DNA from: Pseudomonas mohnii
GTDB taxonomy: Bacteria > Pseudomonadota > Gammaproteobacteria > Pseudomonadales > Pseudomonadaceae
Assembly: GCF_900105115.1 (NCBI RefSeq)
Contig: NZ_FNRV01000001.1
Coordinates: forward strand, 2,961,501 to 3,025,500
DNA length: 64,000 bases
Direction of reading: 5' to 3'
In this document: positions 1 to 12,094 of the stretch, piece after piece
Position numbering within the stretch: the stretch's first letter is position 1
Layout of the letters: each line of letters starts with the position of its first letter
Notes under the pieces: generated by a model
Database searches by the model: none
Told to the model about the DNA's origin: nothing
Seen by the model: the letters and a program-made list of their open reading frames with translations, nothing else
Made by a program: the position numbers and the translations under genes

Positions 1-1238
1 ACCGGCGTAACCACACCCCCACCCTCGACCGAAGCCTTGCCCAGCGTCGCCAGTTTCGCAGCGCTGTAATCCGGAATCAGCGTCGACAACGGCAAGTTAG
101 CGGCCTTCACCGTGGAACTTCCCAGCGCCAGGGTATAAGGCCCCGGCCCGCGAGCCAGGAACACCAATTGCGTGGCGCGCACGGCGTACTTGACCATCGG
201 AGCCTGAGCACCCAGACCGCCGCCGCGCTCGTCCACGGTCAGTTTCAACTGCTGGACCGTTTGCCCCGGCAGCTGTAGCTCGTTCTGCACCACATCCTGG
301 CCGTTCTGCGTCAGGCGATAGAGCAAAGCGCTGCTCATCGGTTGCCATGGCAGGCTGCTGTCCCGACGCCCGTCCAAGGTCACTGGCGCCAGGCTGTTGG
401 GCTGGCTCAACTCGACCTGCACCCGCTCGACGTTCAGCCCCATCGGCAACTGCCAGGTGTATTCACCGGCCTTCACGCTGCTGCCGGCCAACGCTGGCGA
501 CCAGACCAACGGCAGCGGCAGGCGGCGGGAGCTGGCGCTTTCCAGTTGCGCCGACGTGAGGGTCGGTGCCGAGTACGGGGTGTCCCACAGCAAGCGCAGA
601 TAGCGCGCCGACAGTCCTGGCAGACCGACCTCGTGTTGTTCGACCCGCTCATCGGCAAAGGTCAGCCGCGCCACCTGTCCTTCGCCCCAGGACTGCCAAT
701 GCTGCAAATCGTCGCTGGCCTCGATGCTGAAACGTTGAAAACCATCGCGCTCACTGGTCCAGTCGAGAATCAGCTGCTGCAACGGCGCCTTGATGGCACT
801 GGCGTCGAGCAACCAGCCACGCAACGCTTCTTCGCCGGCCTCCAGCTGACTGGAGGGCTGCACCTCGACCAGGGTGCCATTGGCGCTCGACTGCACCCGC
901 ACGCTTGGCGCGTGTTCGGTGGCGTCCATCGAGTTGTACAGCGGGAACCATTTCACGTCGGTCAGCCTGCGGTTGTCAGCGGTTTGCGCGGTTTCCCGGG
1001 CCAGGGCGTAGGCCTGTGCATCACCCGCCGCGTCGAACACACGTACATCGCTCAGGTCGGTCTGCCGTGCATTCAGTTGCACGACCATGGGCAAATCGAG
1101 GCGATACCACGGGCCTTCGCCACTGACGGACAACGGCACCTGCGTGGCGAAGTCCGCCGGTTTGTCCTGGGCAACAGCGGCCATGGCCATTCCCATTGCA
1201 ACTGCGCCCAACCAGCCCAGGTTCAGCTTATGACTCAA
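1..1238 (-). CDS. DUF3999 family exported protein, 3' end beyond the window
   Basis: The gene runs off the left edge, so only about 412 codons are visible. The translation opens with a signal-like segment (GAVAMGMAMAAVAQ) followed by a beta-rich periplasmic region, which fits DUF3999 proteins that pair with DUF2339 membrane proteins in Pseudomonas. I chose a TTG start at 1238 because AAGGAG (1246-1251, complement) lies seven bases upstream and the TTG overlaps the TGA of the upstream gene as TTGA, a translational-coupling arrangement. The next in-frame ATG is codon 15, inside the hydrophobic signal. Function is unknown; a joint envelope role with DUF2339 is inferred from the coupling. Confidence 0.75.
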   Translation of the reverse strand, partial: MSHKLNLGWLGAVAMGMAMAAVAQDKPADFATQVPLSVSGEGPWYRLDLPMVVQLNARQTDLSDVRVFDAAGDAQAYALARETAQTADNRRLTDVKWFPLYNSMDATEHAPSVRVQSSANGTLVEVQPSSQLEAGEEALRGWLLDASAIKAPLQQLILDWTSERDGFQRFSIEASDDLQHWQSWGEGQVARLTFADERVEQHEVGLPGLSARYLRLLWDTPYSAPTLTSAQLESASSRRLPLPLVWSPALAGSSVKAGEYTWQLPMGLNVERVQVELSQPNSLAPVTLDGRRDSSLPWQPMSSALLYRLTQNGQDVVQNELQLPGQTVQQLKLTVDERGGGLGAQAPMVKYAVRATQLVFLARGPGPYTLALGSSTVKAANLPLSTLIPDYSAAKLATLGKASVEGGGVVTP

Positions 1239-4200
1239 GACGACACTCCTTCGGATTCCGGGGCCGGTTTTTCAGCTTCCGGCACAGGCTCGGCGCGCTT
1301 GGGCGGCAACGGGGCGAAATAGCCCACCACCAGCAGCAATACACCAACGCCGATAAACGAAACGATCCGCGCCAGACCGCCGCGGTTACTCAACTCAACA
1401 AAGAACAGCTTGGCCACCACCACGCCGATCAGCGCCGCACCGATCAACCAGACTTCGCGACGGTGGCGCAAATGGCCACCAATCATCAGCCCCAAGGCCA
1501 TCAAGGTCCAGACGATCGACAGGCCGGCCTGCACCAACATGGATTCGAGCAACGCATCCAGCTCGAACGCTACACCGCCCCAATGGTGCGCGGTACGCAT
1601 CACCAGCGCAGTGAAGAACGCGAACAACGAGACACCGGCGATCAGTTGCGTGGCGCAAGCGGCGTAAACGCTGCCGATAACCCGTTGTGTCACCGCGCTG
1701 CGGGACCAGGCGTAGACACCGGACAGCGCAAACAACAAACCCAATTCGAGCGGGTTGATCAACGGCACGTACGGCAGCGGTTCGGCGGTGCCGTCACTGA
1801 CGATATTGGCCAGCCAGAACCAGCCCAGCATCAGCAAGGCCAACGGCGCGGCGGCATACACGCGGTACTCGCGGGGATAAGCCGAAACCGGCCAAGGCCA
1901 TGCACGCGCAGCGGCCATCAGCACCAGATACAGGCTCGGCAGGATCGCCCAACCCAACCAGCGCCAAGCGTTGTACTGCTCGGACAACAGCAGCAGGCCA
2001 TAGCGCAGTTCCAGGGCCAGCACACCGATCAACAGCCAGCAGCCGAGTACGTGGGCGGCACTCAGCGCCCGCCCCGGCAGCATCGGAGCCAAACGTCGCA
2101 ACGCGATGAAGTGCACGACAAACACGCCCAACCACGCCAGCCATCCGACATTGGCCGCCGGGTGATAACGCCCATGCCAGGCGCCGAGCAACACCAGGCC
2201 AGCCGCCGGAATCAGCAACGTGCAGAGTAAACCCAGCGACGGCCATTTCAGGCGCAGCGTCAGCCACCCCCATAGCGCAACGCTTAGCGCGGCAACGGCG
2301 AGCAGCAAAGTCGCTTGCAGATTCAGCGGGGCAAAACGCAGTACTTCACTGATCCACGCCAGCGCCCACCAGCCCGCGCCCCACACCAGCAACACATCGG
2401 ACAAACGCTGCAAGTTCAGCACAGCGAACGCCGTGTCATGGTTGCCGAGCTGCAAACGCCAGGCCCCGACCAGTGCAGCCAACCCCAAGACCAGCGGCGT
2501 CCAGAAACCGCCATGGGCCAAGGGGCGCAAACCTTCACTGGTCAACGGCCCGAGCAACTCCGGCCCGGCCATCAGGAAGGCCGCGCCGCCAATCACCTGC
2601 AACACCAGGCCAAAGGCAAAACTCACCCGCTGCTTCAGGTACAGGCTCAGCCAGATGATCAACAAACCACTGGCCGCCCACACCGCACTCGCCGTTTGCC
2701 ATGGCAGGACAAACAACACCGCGAGGTTGATCAGCATCAGACCGGCCAATAACACCACCGACAATCCGCGCAGCAGTCGCACATCGCTGCGTACCCTGTC
2801 ATCACGCGCCGCCAACAGCATGCCGACGATCAACGCCAAGCCGATCAAGGATGCACTGAGCAATCCGTTCCAACCGGCGCTCAACACCGCGCCAGACTCG
2901 TCGCCGGCGCCTTGCAGGCGCAACAGGAACAGCGCGCCGCCCAACAACTGCACGGCAAACGCAGTGAACAGGAAGGTGCGCGATTGCAGGCGCAAGCCGA
3001 CGAACAGGGTCGCCAGCCCCGCCAGCGCCCAACTGATCGCCGTGCCATGGGTGAAGAAGAACAGCGGCGCCAGCAGATAGAGAAACGTCAGGCCGAGGCA
3101 AGCCAGCACCGGCAGGCCCTGTCGTTCCCAATTCGAGACCTGTTCAGGCAAGGCTTTGTGTAGTTGATAAAAACTGAACAGCAGCGCGGCGCCGAGCATC
3201 AATGCCCCCAGCGGCGCGCCGTCCAGCAAGCTGCTCTCGCCGCCGCGCAACTCGCTCAGAAACGCCAGCGCCGCCCCCAATTGCAGGAACAACGCAAACG
3301 CGCGGGCCAGCGGTCGTTGCTGACGCAAGCCAAGCCAGAAAATACCCGCCCCCTCCACCGCCCATGCCGCGGATGTCCACCGCGCATCGAGCCCCAGTGG
3401 AATCGCCAGACTGGCGAAGATCACGCCCAGCGCCAGGCAGGTTTCCGCCAGCAGTAGCGCCCGGCCCCCCATCAATGCCCGCGCCAGCCCCATGTAGATC
3501 ATGCCCAGTGCCAAGGCACTGAACGCAGCGGCGAACTCCAGGTGCTGCACCAAGGCGAACTGCAATCCGAAACCCACCAATGGCGGGCCGAACAGCATCG
3601 TGCCATCGACGTAATCGCCTTTGCGCGCCGACCAGTGCAGCAGCGCTTCACGGCTGTCATCCTCGGGCGCGTCGCTCATCTCCAGCAGCTTTCGTCGGGC
3701 AAACAACAGGCCGATGGCCAGGTACATCAGGAAGAACAGAATCAGAAACGGCTGGGTGCTCCACAGCAACTCTGGCGTATAGGAACGCAGCCCCCAGGCG
3801 AAGCCGATACCGAAGGTGCCGACAAAGCCGATCAGGTTCAGCAGGCGCCAGGCCTTGAACCACGCGATGGCGAGGATGCCGGCATTGAGTAGCGCGAAGT
3901 AGCTGAACAAAGCGACGTGATTGCCGGCACCGGTAGAGGTCAGGATCGGCGCGGCGAACCCACCCAGCGCGGCGGCAGCGGCCAGCCCCAAGGCATCCTG
4001 GGTAATGGCCAGAATCGCTGAAAACACCGTCACCGCCACCAGCAACCCCAGCGCCGCCGAGGGTTCGAGCAACGGGTGCAGACGCATCGCCGCAAACACC
4101 GTCAAGTACAACACCGCGATACCGGTGCCTTGCAGCATTAACGCGTAATGGTTGTTGCGTGTTCGCAGCCACCAACCCAACCCAAGCAGACCGAGTGCCA

Positions 4201-4822
4201 CCGCCGCGACTGCGGCGTAACGCAACTCGATCGGCACCACCATGCCTTCAGTGGCGTAACGCAGCAGGAAGGCCAGACCGAGGAATAACAGCACGACGCC
4301 GACCCGCAGCACGGTGTTGCCGCCGAACAGCCACGCACGGGCACCGCTGATCGCGCGCTCGATGAAATTGGGGCCGCGAGGAATGGCAGGGGATTGTGCC
4401 TCGCGGGCAACCGGCTCCGGTTTCCACGCATCGACCGGTGACGGACGACTGGCTTCGGTGGCCGCAGCAGCGACGGGTTCGAGTTCGGGCGGCAGCTCCC
4501 AGATCAATTCCGGGGTTTCGGCCGGGGCTTGCGCACCAACGAGGTCCGGGACGGGAACAGTTTCACCCATGACCGGTTCGCGGGTTTCAGACGCTGCAAC
4601 GCTGGTGACTTCCAGCACCGCGAGCCGTTGCTCGACCGCATGCAGCGCGACCTGCGCCTGCTCCAGCAAGCGACGCTGCTCGTTGGCCTGGGAACCCAAT
4701 CGAGCGATGCGAATGGCCTGGCCGATGCCCAACCCGAGTAACGCGCCGAGCAGCGCATCGCTGAACGACTCATCGAGTATCCAGCCCAGCACCAGGCCAA
4801 TCAGCATGAACATCCATTGCAT
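1235..4822 (-). CDS. DUF2339 domain-containing polytopic membrane protein
   Basis: A 1195-residue inner-membrane protein. An N-terminal hydrophobic helix (residues 1-25) is followed by a short coiled-coil stretch (about 40-65), a Pro/Glu/Ala-rich linker, and then from about residue 150 a very long run of closely spaced hydrophobic helices reaching almost to the C-terminus. This is the architecture of DUF2339 proteins. The ATG at 4822 (MQWMFMLIGL) has AAGGA seven bases upstream and avoids a 17-residue N-terminal extension with no ribosome site. The gene is coupled to the downstream DUF3999 gene by a TTGA overlap. The biochemical role is not established for the family. Confidence 0.85.
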   Translation of the reverse strand: MQWMFMLIGLVLGWILDESFSDALLGALLGLGIGQAIRIARLGSQANEQRRLLEQAQVALHAVEQRLAVLEVTSVAASETREPVMGETVPVPDLVGAQAPAETPELIWELPPELEPVAAAATEASRPSPVDAWKPEPVAREAQSPAIPRGPNFIERAISGARAWLFGGNTVLRVGVVLLFLGLAFLLRYATEGMVVPIELRYAAVAAVALGLLGLGWWLRTRNNHYALMLQGTGIAVLYLTVFAAMRLHPLLEPSAALGLLVAVTVFSAILAITQDALGLAAAAALGGFAAPILTSTGAGNHVALFSYFALLNAGILAIAWFKAWRLLNLIGFVGTFGIGFAWGLRSYTPELLWSTQPFLILFFLMYLAIGLLFARRKLLEMSDAPEDDSREALLHWSARKGDYVDGTMLFGPPLVGFGLQFALVQHLEFAAAFSALALGMIYMGLARALMGGRALLLAETCLALGVIFASLAIPLGLDARWTSAAWAVEGAGIFWLGLRQQRPLARAFALFLQLGAALAFLSELRGGESSLLDGAPLGALMLGAALLFSFYQLHKALPEQVSNWERQGLPVLACLGLTFLYLLAPLFFFTHGTAISWALAGLATLFVGLRLQSRTFLFTAFAVQLLGGALFLLRLQGAGDESGAVLSAGWNGLLSASLIGLALIVGMLLAARDDRVRSDVRLLRGLSVVLLAGLMLINLAVLFVLPWQTASAVWAASGLLIIWLSLYLKQRVSFAFGLVLQVIGGAAFLMAGPELLGPLTSEGLRPLAHGGFWTPLVLGLAALVGAWRLQLGNHDTAFAVLNLQRLSDVLLVWGAGWWALAWISEVLRFAPLNLQATLLLAVAALSVALWGWLTLRLKWPSLGLLCTLLIPAAGLVLLGAWHGRYHPAANVGWLAWLGVFVVHFIALRRLAPMLPGRALSAAHVLGCWLLIGVLALELRYGLLLLSEQYNAWRWLGWAILPSLYLVLMAAARAWPWPVSAYPREYRVYAAAPLALLMLGWFWLANIVSDGTAEPLPYVPLINPLELGLLFALSGVYAWSRSAVTQRVIGSVYAACATQLIAGVSLFAFFTALVMRTAHHWGGVAFELDALLESMLVQAGLSIVWTLMALGLMIGGHLRHRREVWLIGAALIGVVVAKLFFVELSNRGGLARIVSFIGVGVLLLVVGYFAPLPPKRAEPVPEAEKPAPESEGVSS

Positions 4823-4872
4823 GGTCGATATCCTTGAGCACAATCCCTGAAAGACTAGCCTGGCCAGCCCCA

Positions 4873-4946
4873 AAAGATCGCAGCCTTCGGCAGCGCCTAC
4901 AGGACGATATGTTCACCTGTAGGCGCCACCGAAGGCTGCGATCTTT
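4873..4946. repeat. inverted repeat of the GATCGCAGCCTTCG type
   Basis: Two inverted 17-bp arms (4873-4889 and 4930-4946, AAAGATCGCAGCCTTCG and complement) enclose further imperfect pairing (GCGCCTACAGG / CCTGTAGGCGC). It lies between the stop of glgP and the start of the DUF2339 gene, so it would form a hairpin in read-through RNA. This is a Pseudomonas intergenic palindrome distinct from the GTGGGAGC-type REPs elsewhere in the window. Confidence 0.8.
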
Positions 4947-4979
4947 CCCGGGCGCCAGTATATCGGGCCGGGCGAATAG

Positions 4980-7430
<2,451 letters not shown>

Positions 7431-7685
7431 CGATAAGACCTCGAGCGAGCTTTGAGTTGTCTGAGCCTAGACGGTCTGACAGGCGGTAGAGGCTCTGGTT
7501 CGGCAGTTTTTCCTGTTAGTGCGACTTAGATCGTTAATACATTGTCGTGTACTGGAATCAATGCAGGGGCCGTGCCGAATTTATGGCCAATCGGCCACCC
7601 AACGCAAAAAATCTGGCGAAAGGTTGTTCAAAAATCCACCAGTCCCGGTATGATCGCGCGCCCTGATGCATGCTGGTAACAACCG

Positions 7686-8123
7686 ATGATGAAGCCGAAC
7701 CTGATCGCCGCCGCGGAGATCGACCGACTCGATACCTGGGCCAAGTACTCTGCTCCGATGTGCGGCTCCTGCATATCCAGCTGCTGCACGCTGCCTGTCG
7801 AGGTCAAGATCAAGGATCTGATCCGTATCGGTATCGTCGACGAGTTCGAGCGCGGCGACCCGCCGAAGAACATCGCCAAGCGCCTGCAGAAGGAAGGGAT
7901 CGTCGAGCGCTACAACCAGAAGTCCGAGATCTTCACCCTTCAGCGCATGAGCAACAACGATTGCCTGTACCTGGATCGTAAGAGCCGTCTGTGCACTATT
8001 TATGAAAAGCGCCCGGACACCTGCCGAAACCACCCGAAAATCGGCCCGCGGCCGGGGTATTGCGCGTACAAGCCCAAAGAAGTGGAGCGCGAGAAAAATT
8101 CGCGGCATATCGAGCGGTTCTGA
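7686..8123 (+). CDS. YkgJ family cysteine cluster protein
   Basis: A 145-residue cytoplasmic protein of the YkgJ/UPF0153 zinc- or iron-binding family. The cysteine cluster is visible as CGSCISSCC near residue 26, then CLYLDRKSRLCTIY and RPDTCRNHP, with a last cysteine in GYCAY. The rest is charged and helical. Two adjacent ATG codons (7686 and 7689) are possible starts. The role is unknown; many relatives are annotated only by the cysteine motif. It is read alone, followed by a REP pair. Confidence 0.85.
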   Translation: MMKPNLIAAAEIDRLDTWAKYSAPMCGSCISSCCTLPVEVKIKDLIRIGIVDEFERGDPPKNIAKRLQKEGIVERYNQKSEIFTLQRMSNNDCLYLDRKSRLCTIYEKRPDTCRNHPKIGPRPGYCAYKPKEVEREKNSRHIERF

Positions 8124-8155
8124 TTCCGCCTGACATTGGCGGTGGCTGATCGGCC

Positions 8156-8250
8156 GCCTTCGCTGGCAAGCCAGCTCCCACAATGATTGTTGTCGTACAA
8201 AAATTTCATGTACGACTCAAAACCCTGTGGGAGCTGGCTTGCCAGCGAAG
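8156..8250. repeat. REP inverted pair (REPIN-like)
   Basis: Two 25-bp arms (8156-8180 and 8226-8250, CTTCGCTGGCAAGCCAGCTC type) in inverted orientation flank a central mini-hairpin, GTCGTACA...TGTACGAC. It sits between the convergent YkgJ-type and typA genes. Such paired REPs are abundant in fluorescent pseudomonads and are mobilised by RAYT transposases; no RAYT gene is present in this window. Confidence 0.85.
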
Positions 8251-8297
8251 AGGGCAGCACCGACACCGCACGAACTCCAGACTAATCGCAGACAAAC

Positions 8298-8332
8298 AAA
8301 AACGCCCCCGGCCTTTCGACCGGGGGCGTTTT
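8298..8332 (-). terminator. rho-independent terminator of typA
   Basis: A strong GC stem (ACGCCCCCGG / CCGGGGGCGT) with loop CTTTCGA, flanked by A-runs on the left and T-runs on the right. It can therefore work in both directions, ending typA on the minus strand just past its stop. Confidence 0.85.
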
Positions 8333-8351
8333 CGTTGAGCCAGGCTAAAGG

Positions 8352-10172
8352 TTACGCCTTGGCTTTCTTGGCAGCGCGGGTACGCTCGCTTTCGTCCAGG
8401 ATCTTCTTGCGAAGACGGATGGACTTAGGAGTGACTTCACACAGCTCGTCGTCCTGGATGAATTCCAGAGCCTGTTCCAGGGTGAAGCGAACAGGTGGAA
8501 CCAGGGCGATGGTTTCGTCTTTACCCGAAGCACGCATGTTGTCGAGCTTCTTGCCCTTGGTAGGGTTAACGCCCAGGTCGTTGTCACGGCTGTTCAGACC
8601 AACGATCTGACCGTTGTAGATTTCCTGACCGTGTTCAACGAACAGCTTGCCACGCGCCTGCAGGGTTTCCAGGGAGTAGGTCAGCGCCTTGCCAGTTTCA
8701 ACCGAAACCAGAACGCCGTTCTGACGGCCGGACATGTCGCCGGACTTCATCACGTCGTAACGGTCGAAGATCGAGGTCAGGATGCCAGCACCGTTGGTCA
8801 GGGTCAGGAACTGGTTACGGAAACCGATCAGACCACGAGCAGGGATGTTGTATTCCAGACGTACACGGCCCTTGCCATCCGGCACCATGTTGGTCAGGTC
8901 GCCCTTACGCAGGCCCATCTCTTCCATCACCTTGCCTTGGGATTCTTCCGGCAGGTCGATGGTCACGTTTTCGTACGGTTCGTGCTTCACGCCGTCAACC
9001 AGACGGATGATCACTTCCGGACGGCCTACAGCCATTTCGAAGCCTTCGCGACGCATGGTTTCGATCAGTACCGAGAGGTGCAGCTCACCACGGCCGGAAA
9101 CCTTGAACTTGTCAGCCGAGTCGCCTTCTTCAACGCGCAGTGCAACGTTGTACAGCAGCTCTTTGTCCAGACGTTCCTTGATGTTACGGGAAGTCACGAA
9201 CTTGCCTTCTTTACCGCAGAAAGGCGAGTCGTTTACCTGGAAGGTCATGGAAACGGTTGGCTCGTCAACGGTCAGAGGCTTCATCGCTTCCGGGGTGTCG
9301 AGCTGGCACAGGGTGTCGGAGATGAACAACTCGTCCATACCGCTGATGCACACGATGTCGCCGGCAGCTGCTTCTTCAACGTCGACACGGTGCAAACCGT
9401 GGTGACCCATCAGCTTCAGGATACGACCGTTACGCTTTTTGCCGTCGGCGCTGATCGCCACAACCGGAGTGTTCGGCTTGACGCGACCACGAGCGATACG
9501 GCCAACGCCGATAACACCCAGGAAGCTGTTGTAGTCCAGTGCGGAGATTTGCATCTGGAACGGACCGTCACGGTCAACAGCCGGCGCCGGTACGTTGTCG
9601 ACGATCGACTGGTACAGCGGGGTCATGTCTTCAGCCATTTCGTTGTGGTCCAGACCGGCAATACCGTTCAGGGCCGAGGCGTAGACGACTTTGAAGTCCA
9701 GCTGTTCTTCGGTGGCACCCAGGTTGTCGAACAGGTCGAAGATCTGGTCCAGAACCCAGTCCGGACGCGCGCCTGGACGGTCAACCTTGTTGATGCACAC
9801 GATTGGACGCAGGCCGGCTTCGAAAGCCTTCTTGGTCACGAAACGGGTTTGCGGCATAGGGCCGTCTTGAGCGTCAACCAGCAGCAGAACGGAGTCGACC
9901 ATCGACATTACGCGTTCAACTTCACCGCCGAAGTCGGCGTGGCCCGGGGTGTCCACGATGTTGATGTGGTAGCCGTTCCAGTTGATGGCGGTGTTTTTCG
10001 CCAGAATGGTAATACCGCGCTCTTTTTCCTGGTCGTTGGAGTCCATCACGCGCTCGTCGTTGAGCTCGTTGCGCTCCAGGGTGCCGGATTGACGCAGGAG
10101 TTTGTCTACCAGGGTGGTTTTACCATGGTCAACGTGGGCAATGATGGCGATGTTGCGTAGATTTTCGATCAC
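8352..10172 (-). CDS. typA: translational GTPase TypA/BipA
   Basis: A 606-residue ribosome-associated GTPase related to EF-G and LepA, involved in stress- and cold-linked ribosome assembly. GTPase motifs: P-loop AHVDHGKTT (about residues 13-21), RGITI (switch I), [12 protein letters not shown] (switch II) and [12 protein letters not shown] (NKxD). The EF-G-like domains II, III and V follow, and the C-terminus ends in the basic tail typical of BipA ([10 protein letters not shown]). Length matches the family. Monocistronic, with its own terminator. Confidence 0.97.
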   Translation of the reverse strand: MIENLRNIAIIAHVDHGKTTLVDKLLRQSGTLERNELNDERVMDSNDQEKERGITILAKNTAINWNGYHINIVDTPGHADFGGEVERVMSMVDSVLLLVDAQDGPMPQTRFVTKKAFEAGLRPIVCINKVDRPGARPDWVLDQIFDLFDNLGATEEQLDFKVVYASALNGIAGLDHNEMAEDMTPLYQSIVDNVPAPAVDRDGPFQMQISALDYNSFLGVIGVGRIARGRVKPNTPVVAISADGKKRNGRILKLMGHHGLHRVDVEEAAAGDIVCISGMDELFISDTLCQLDTPEAMKPLTVDEPTVSMTFQVNDSPFCGKEGKFVTSRNIKERLDKELLYNVALRVEEGDSADKFKVSGRGELHLSVLIETMRREGFEMAVGRPEVIIRLVDGVKHEPYENVTIDLPEESQGKVMEEMGLRKGDLTNMVPDGKGRVRLEYNIPARGLIGFRNQFLTLTNGAGILTSIFDRYDVMKSGDMSGRQNGVLVSVETGKALTYSLETLQARGKLFVEHGQEIYNGQIVGLNSRDNDLGVNPTKGKKLDNMRASGKDETIALVPPVRFTLEQALEFIQDDELCEVTPKSIRLRKKILDESERTRAAKKAKA

Positions 10173-10311
10173 TTGTGTATCTCGATCAGAGGATTCGGTG
10201 TGCTGACAGGTCGTGGCAGCGATTAACAGTAGCGTCCGTGAAAGCCGTTACAGCTTGACGGCGGCGTCGGGGGGCCGGTGACGCAAGCCACAGGCAAACA
10301 GCCCCGGGCAC

Positions 10312-11766
10312 TTAGCTCGGTCGATAAACGCGCACATTGGCATGCCCCTCACTGAGCAAATGGTGGGCATGCAGGCGACTCATCACGCCTTTGTCGCAAT
10401 ACAACAGGTACTGGCGAGTAGGGTCCAGTTCCTTGAAACGAGCGTTCAGAGCATAAAACGGCATCGTTTGTACCTCGATACCAGCGAGTTCCAGCGGGTC
10501 ATCCTCGGCGGCATCCGGGTGGCGGATGTCGATCACGATCTGACCGGCCAGCGCTTCGCTGACTTCTTCAATCTGAACGTCCTGGCCCAATTCATCGATT
10601 ACGCGATCGATCGGCACCAGTTTGGCGTTCTCGAGCGCACGCTCAAGCACCGCCATGTCGAATTCTTTCTCTTCGTGCTCCACCCGATGGCGCTTGGCCG
10701 CCGTCTTGGGGTTCACCGAAATGACCCCGCAGTACTCCGGCATGTGCCGGGCGAAGTCGGCGGTACCGATTTCGTTGGCCAGGTCGATGATGTCCTGCTT
10801 GTGGCTGGCGATCAGTGGGCGCAGCACCAGCTTGTCGGTCACGCAGTCGATCACGGACAGGTTCGGCAGTGTCTGGCTCGAAACCTGGGAAATCGCTTCA
10901 CCGGTAACCAATGCGTCAATGTGCAGGCGATCGGCGATTTGGGACGCAGCGCGCAACATCATACGCTTCAATACTACGCCCATATGACTGTTATCGACTT
11001 TACCGAGAATTTCTCCCAGCACTTCCTCGAATGGCACACTGACAAATAACACGCGTTGGGAGCTGCCGTACTTCTTCCAGATGAAATGCGCGACTTCCAT
11101 AACGCCCAATTCATGGGCCCTGCCGCCCAGGTTGAAGAAGCAGAAATGGGCCATCAGGCCACGGCGCATGATCTGGTAGGCGGCGACGGTCGAGTCGAAA
11201 CCGCCGGACATCAAGACCAGCGTCTGCTCCAGCGCACCCAGCGGATAACCGCCGATGCCGTTGTGCTGGCTGTGGATCACGAACAACCGTTGGTCGCGAA
11301 CTTCGATGCGGACTTCGACTTCCGGCTTTTTCAGGTCGATCCCGGCGGCACCGCACTGACGGCGCAACTGGCTGCCGACATATTTCTCGATGTCGATTGA
11401 GCTGAATGGGTGCTTGCCGGCGCGCTTGCAGCGCACCGAAAAAATCTTCCCGGCCAGTGCATCACCGTAGTGCTGCTTGCACTTTTCGACGATGTCGTCG
11501 AAATCGCCCAGCGGGTATTCGTCGATCTGCAGGAAGTGCGCGATGCCCGGCATGCAGCTCAGGCGCTCGCCCATCTCTTTCAGGGCCTTGGGGTCGCTGA
11601 CACGGGTTTCCAGCTCGAGGTTGTCCCACACACCGTTCACCACCACAGCCGGGTCCAGATCGCGGAGCACGGCACGGATGTTCTTGGCCAATTGGCGGAT
11701 GAAACGCATCCGTACCGGGCGGCTCTTGATGGTGATCTCGGGAAAGACTTTTACGATTAGTTTCAT
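10312..11766 (-). CDS. thiI: tRNA 4-thiouridine sulfurtransferase ThiI
   Basis: Transfers persulfide sulfur to U8 of tRNA (4-thiouridine) and, in many bacteria, to ThiS for thiazole synthesis. Domain order: ferredoxin-like/THUMP region (1-165), PP-loop adenylation domain with [17 protein letters not shown] (about 185-200), and a C-terminal rhodanese domain with active-site cysteine 457 in [12 protein letters not shown]. The partner cysteine is in PEYCGVISV. The start [12 protein letters not shown] at 11766 matches the family N-terminus; a longer frame upstream would add 21 unrelated residues. 484 residues, full length, so the rhodanese-containing gammaproteobacterial form. Confidence 0.96.
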   Translation of the reverse strand: MKLIVKVFPEITIKSRPVRMRFIRQLAKNIRAVLRDLDPAVVVNGVWDNLELETRVSDPKALKEMGERLSCMPGIAHFLQIDEYPLGDFDDIVEKCKQHYGDALAGKIFSVRCKRAGKHPFSSIDIEKYVGSQLRRQCGAAGIDLKKPEVEVRIEVRDQRLFVIHSQHNGIGGYPLGALEQTLVLMSGGFDSTVAAYQIMRRGLMAHFCFFNLGGRAHELGVMEVAHFIWKKYGSSQRVLFVSVPFEEVLGEILGKVDNSHMGVVLKRMMLRAASQIADRLHIDALVTGEAISQVSSQTLPNLSVIDCVTDKLVLRPLIASHKQDIIDLANEIGTADFARHMPEYCGVISVNPKTAAKRHRVEHEEKEFDMAVLERALENAKLVPIDRVIDELGQDVQIEEVSEALAGQIVIDIRHPDAAEDDPLELAGIEVQTMPFYALNARFKELDPTRQYLLYCDKGVMSRLHAHHLLSEGHANVRVYRPS

Positions 11767-11863
11767 GAAAACAGCGCGCGCTGGGCCAGCCGAAAAAGGG
11801 GGGCGCGGATTATAGCGGAAATTGCTCAAGGTTTAACCAGTTAATGTGCAGAAGGTTTTGCAC

Positions 11864-11878
11864 GCACCAAAACAGGTC
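11864..11878. promoter_or_regulatory. candidate NtrC enhancer upstream of glnA
   Basis: Read on the minus strand the site is GACCTGTTTTGGTGC, matching 11 of 15 positions of the classical NtrC box GCACTATATTGGTGC. It is centred about 138 bases upstream of the start predicted from the sigma-54 promoter, a usual enhancer distance. A second, weaker palindrome (AGCGCC...GGCGCT, about 11891-11911) lies closer. Confidence 0.5.
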
Positions 11879-11982
11879 ACTTTGAGGTCTGAGCGCCACA
11901 TTAAGGGGCGCTAATTCAAGCATTTATAGGCCTCGCACCTCTATAAGCGTGAAATTGGGGCAAAAAACCCATGCTGGGGCAC

Positions 11983-11998
11983 TGGCATGCAATTTGCT
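11983..11998 (+). promoter_or_regulatory. sigma-54 promoter of glnA
   Basis: TGGCATGCAATTTGCT matches the -24/-12 consensus TGGCACGNNNNTTGCW with the invariant GG and GC at the correct ten-base spacing. It lies about 97 bases before the glnA ATG, as expected for a nitrogen-regulated glutamine synthetase gene. Confidence 0.85.
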
Positions 11999-12094
11999 CC
12001 CTTGTGAGGCAGGTTGCCTTGGCAGAGTATTCGCGCCGGCATCACAAACATTTAAGGGCATCCACTACCAGCCCTAAGCCACCCGGAGGACACT

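Noticed and set aside
8631..10160. 509-codon frame antisense to typA
   Set aside because: Shadow of typA's codon bias; composition not protein-like and no family motif.
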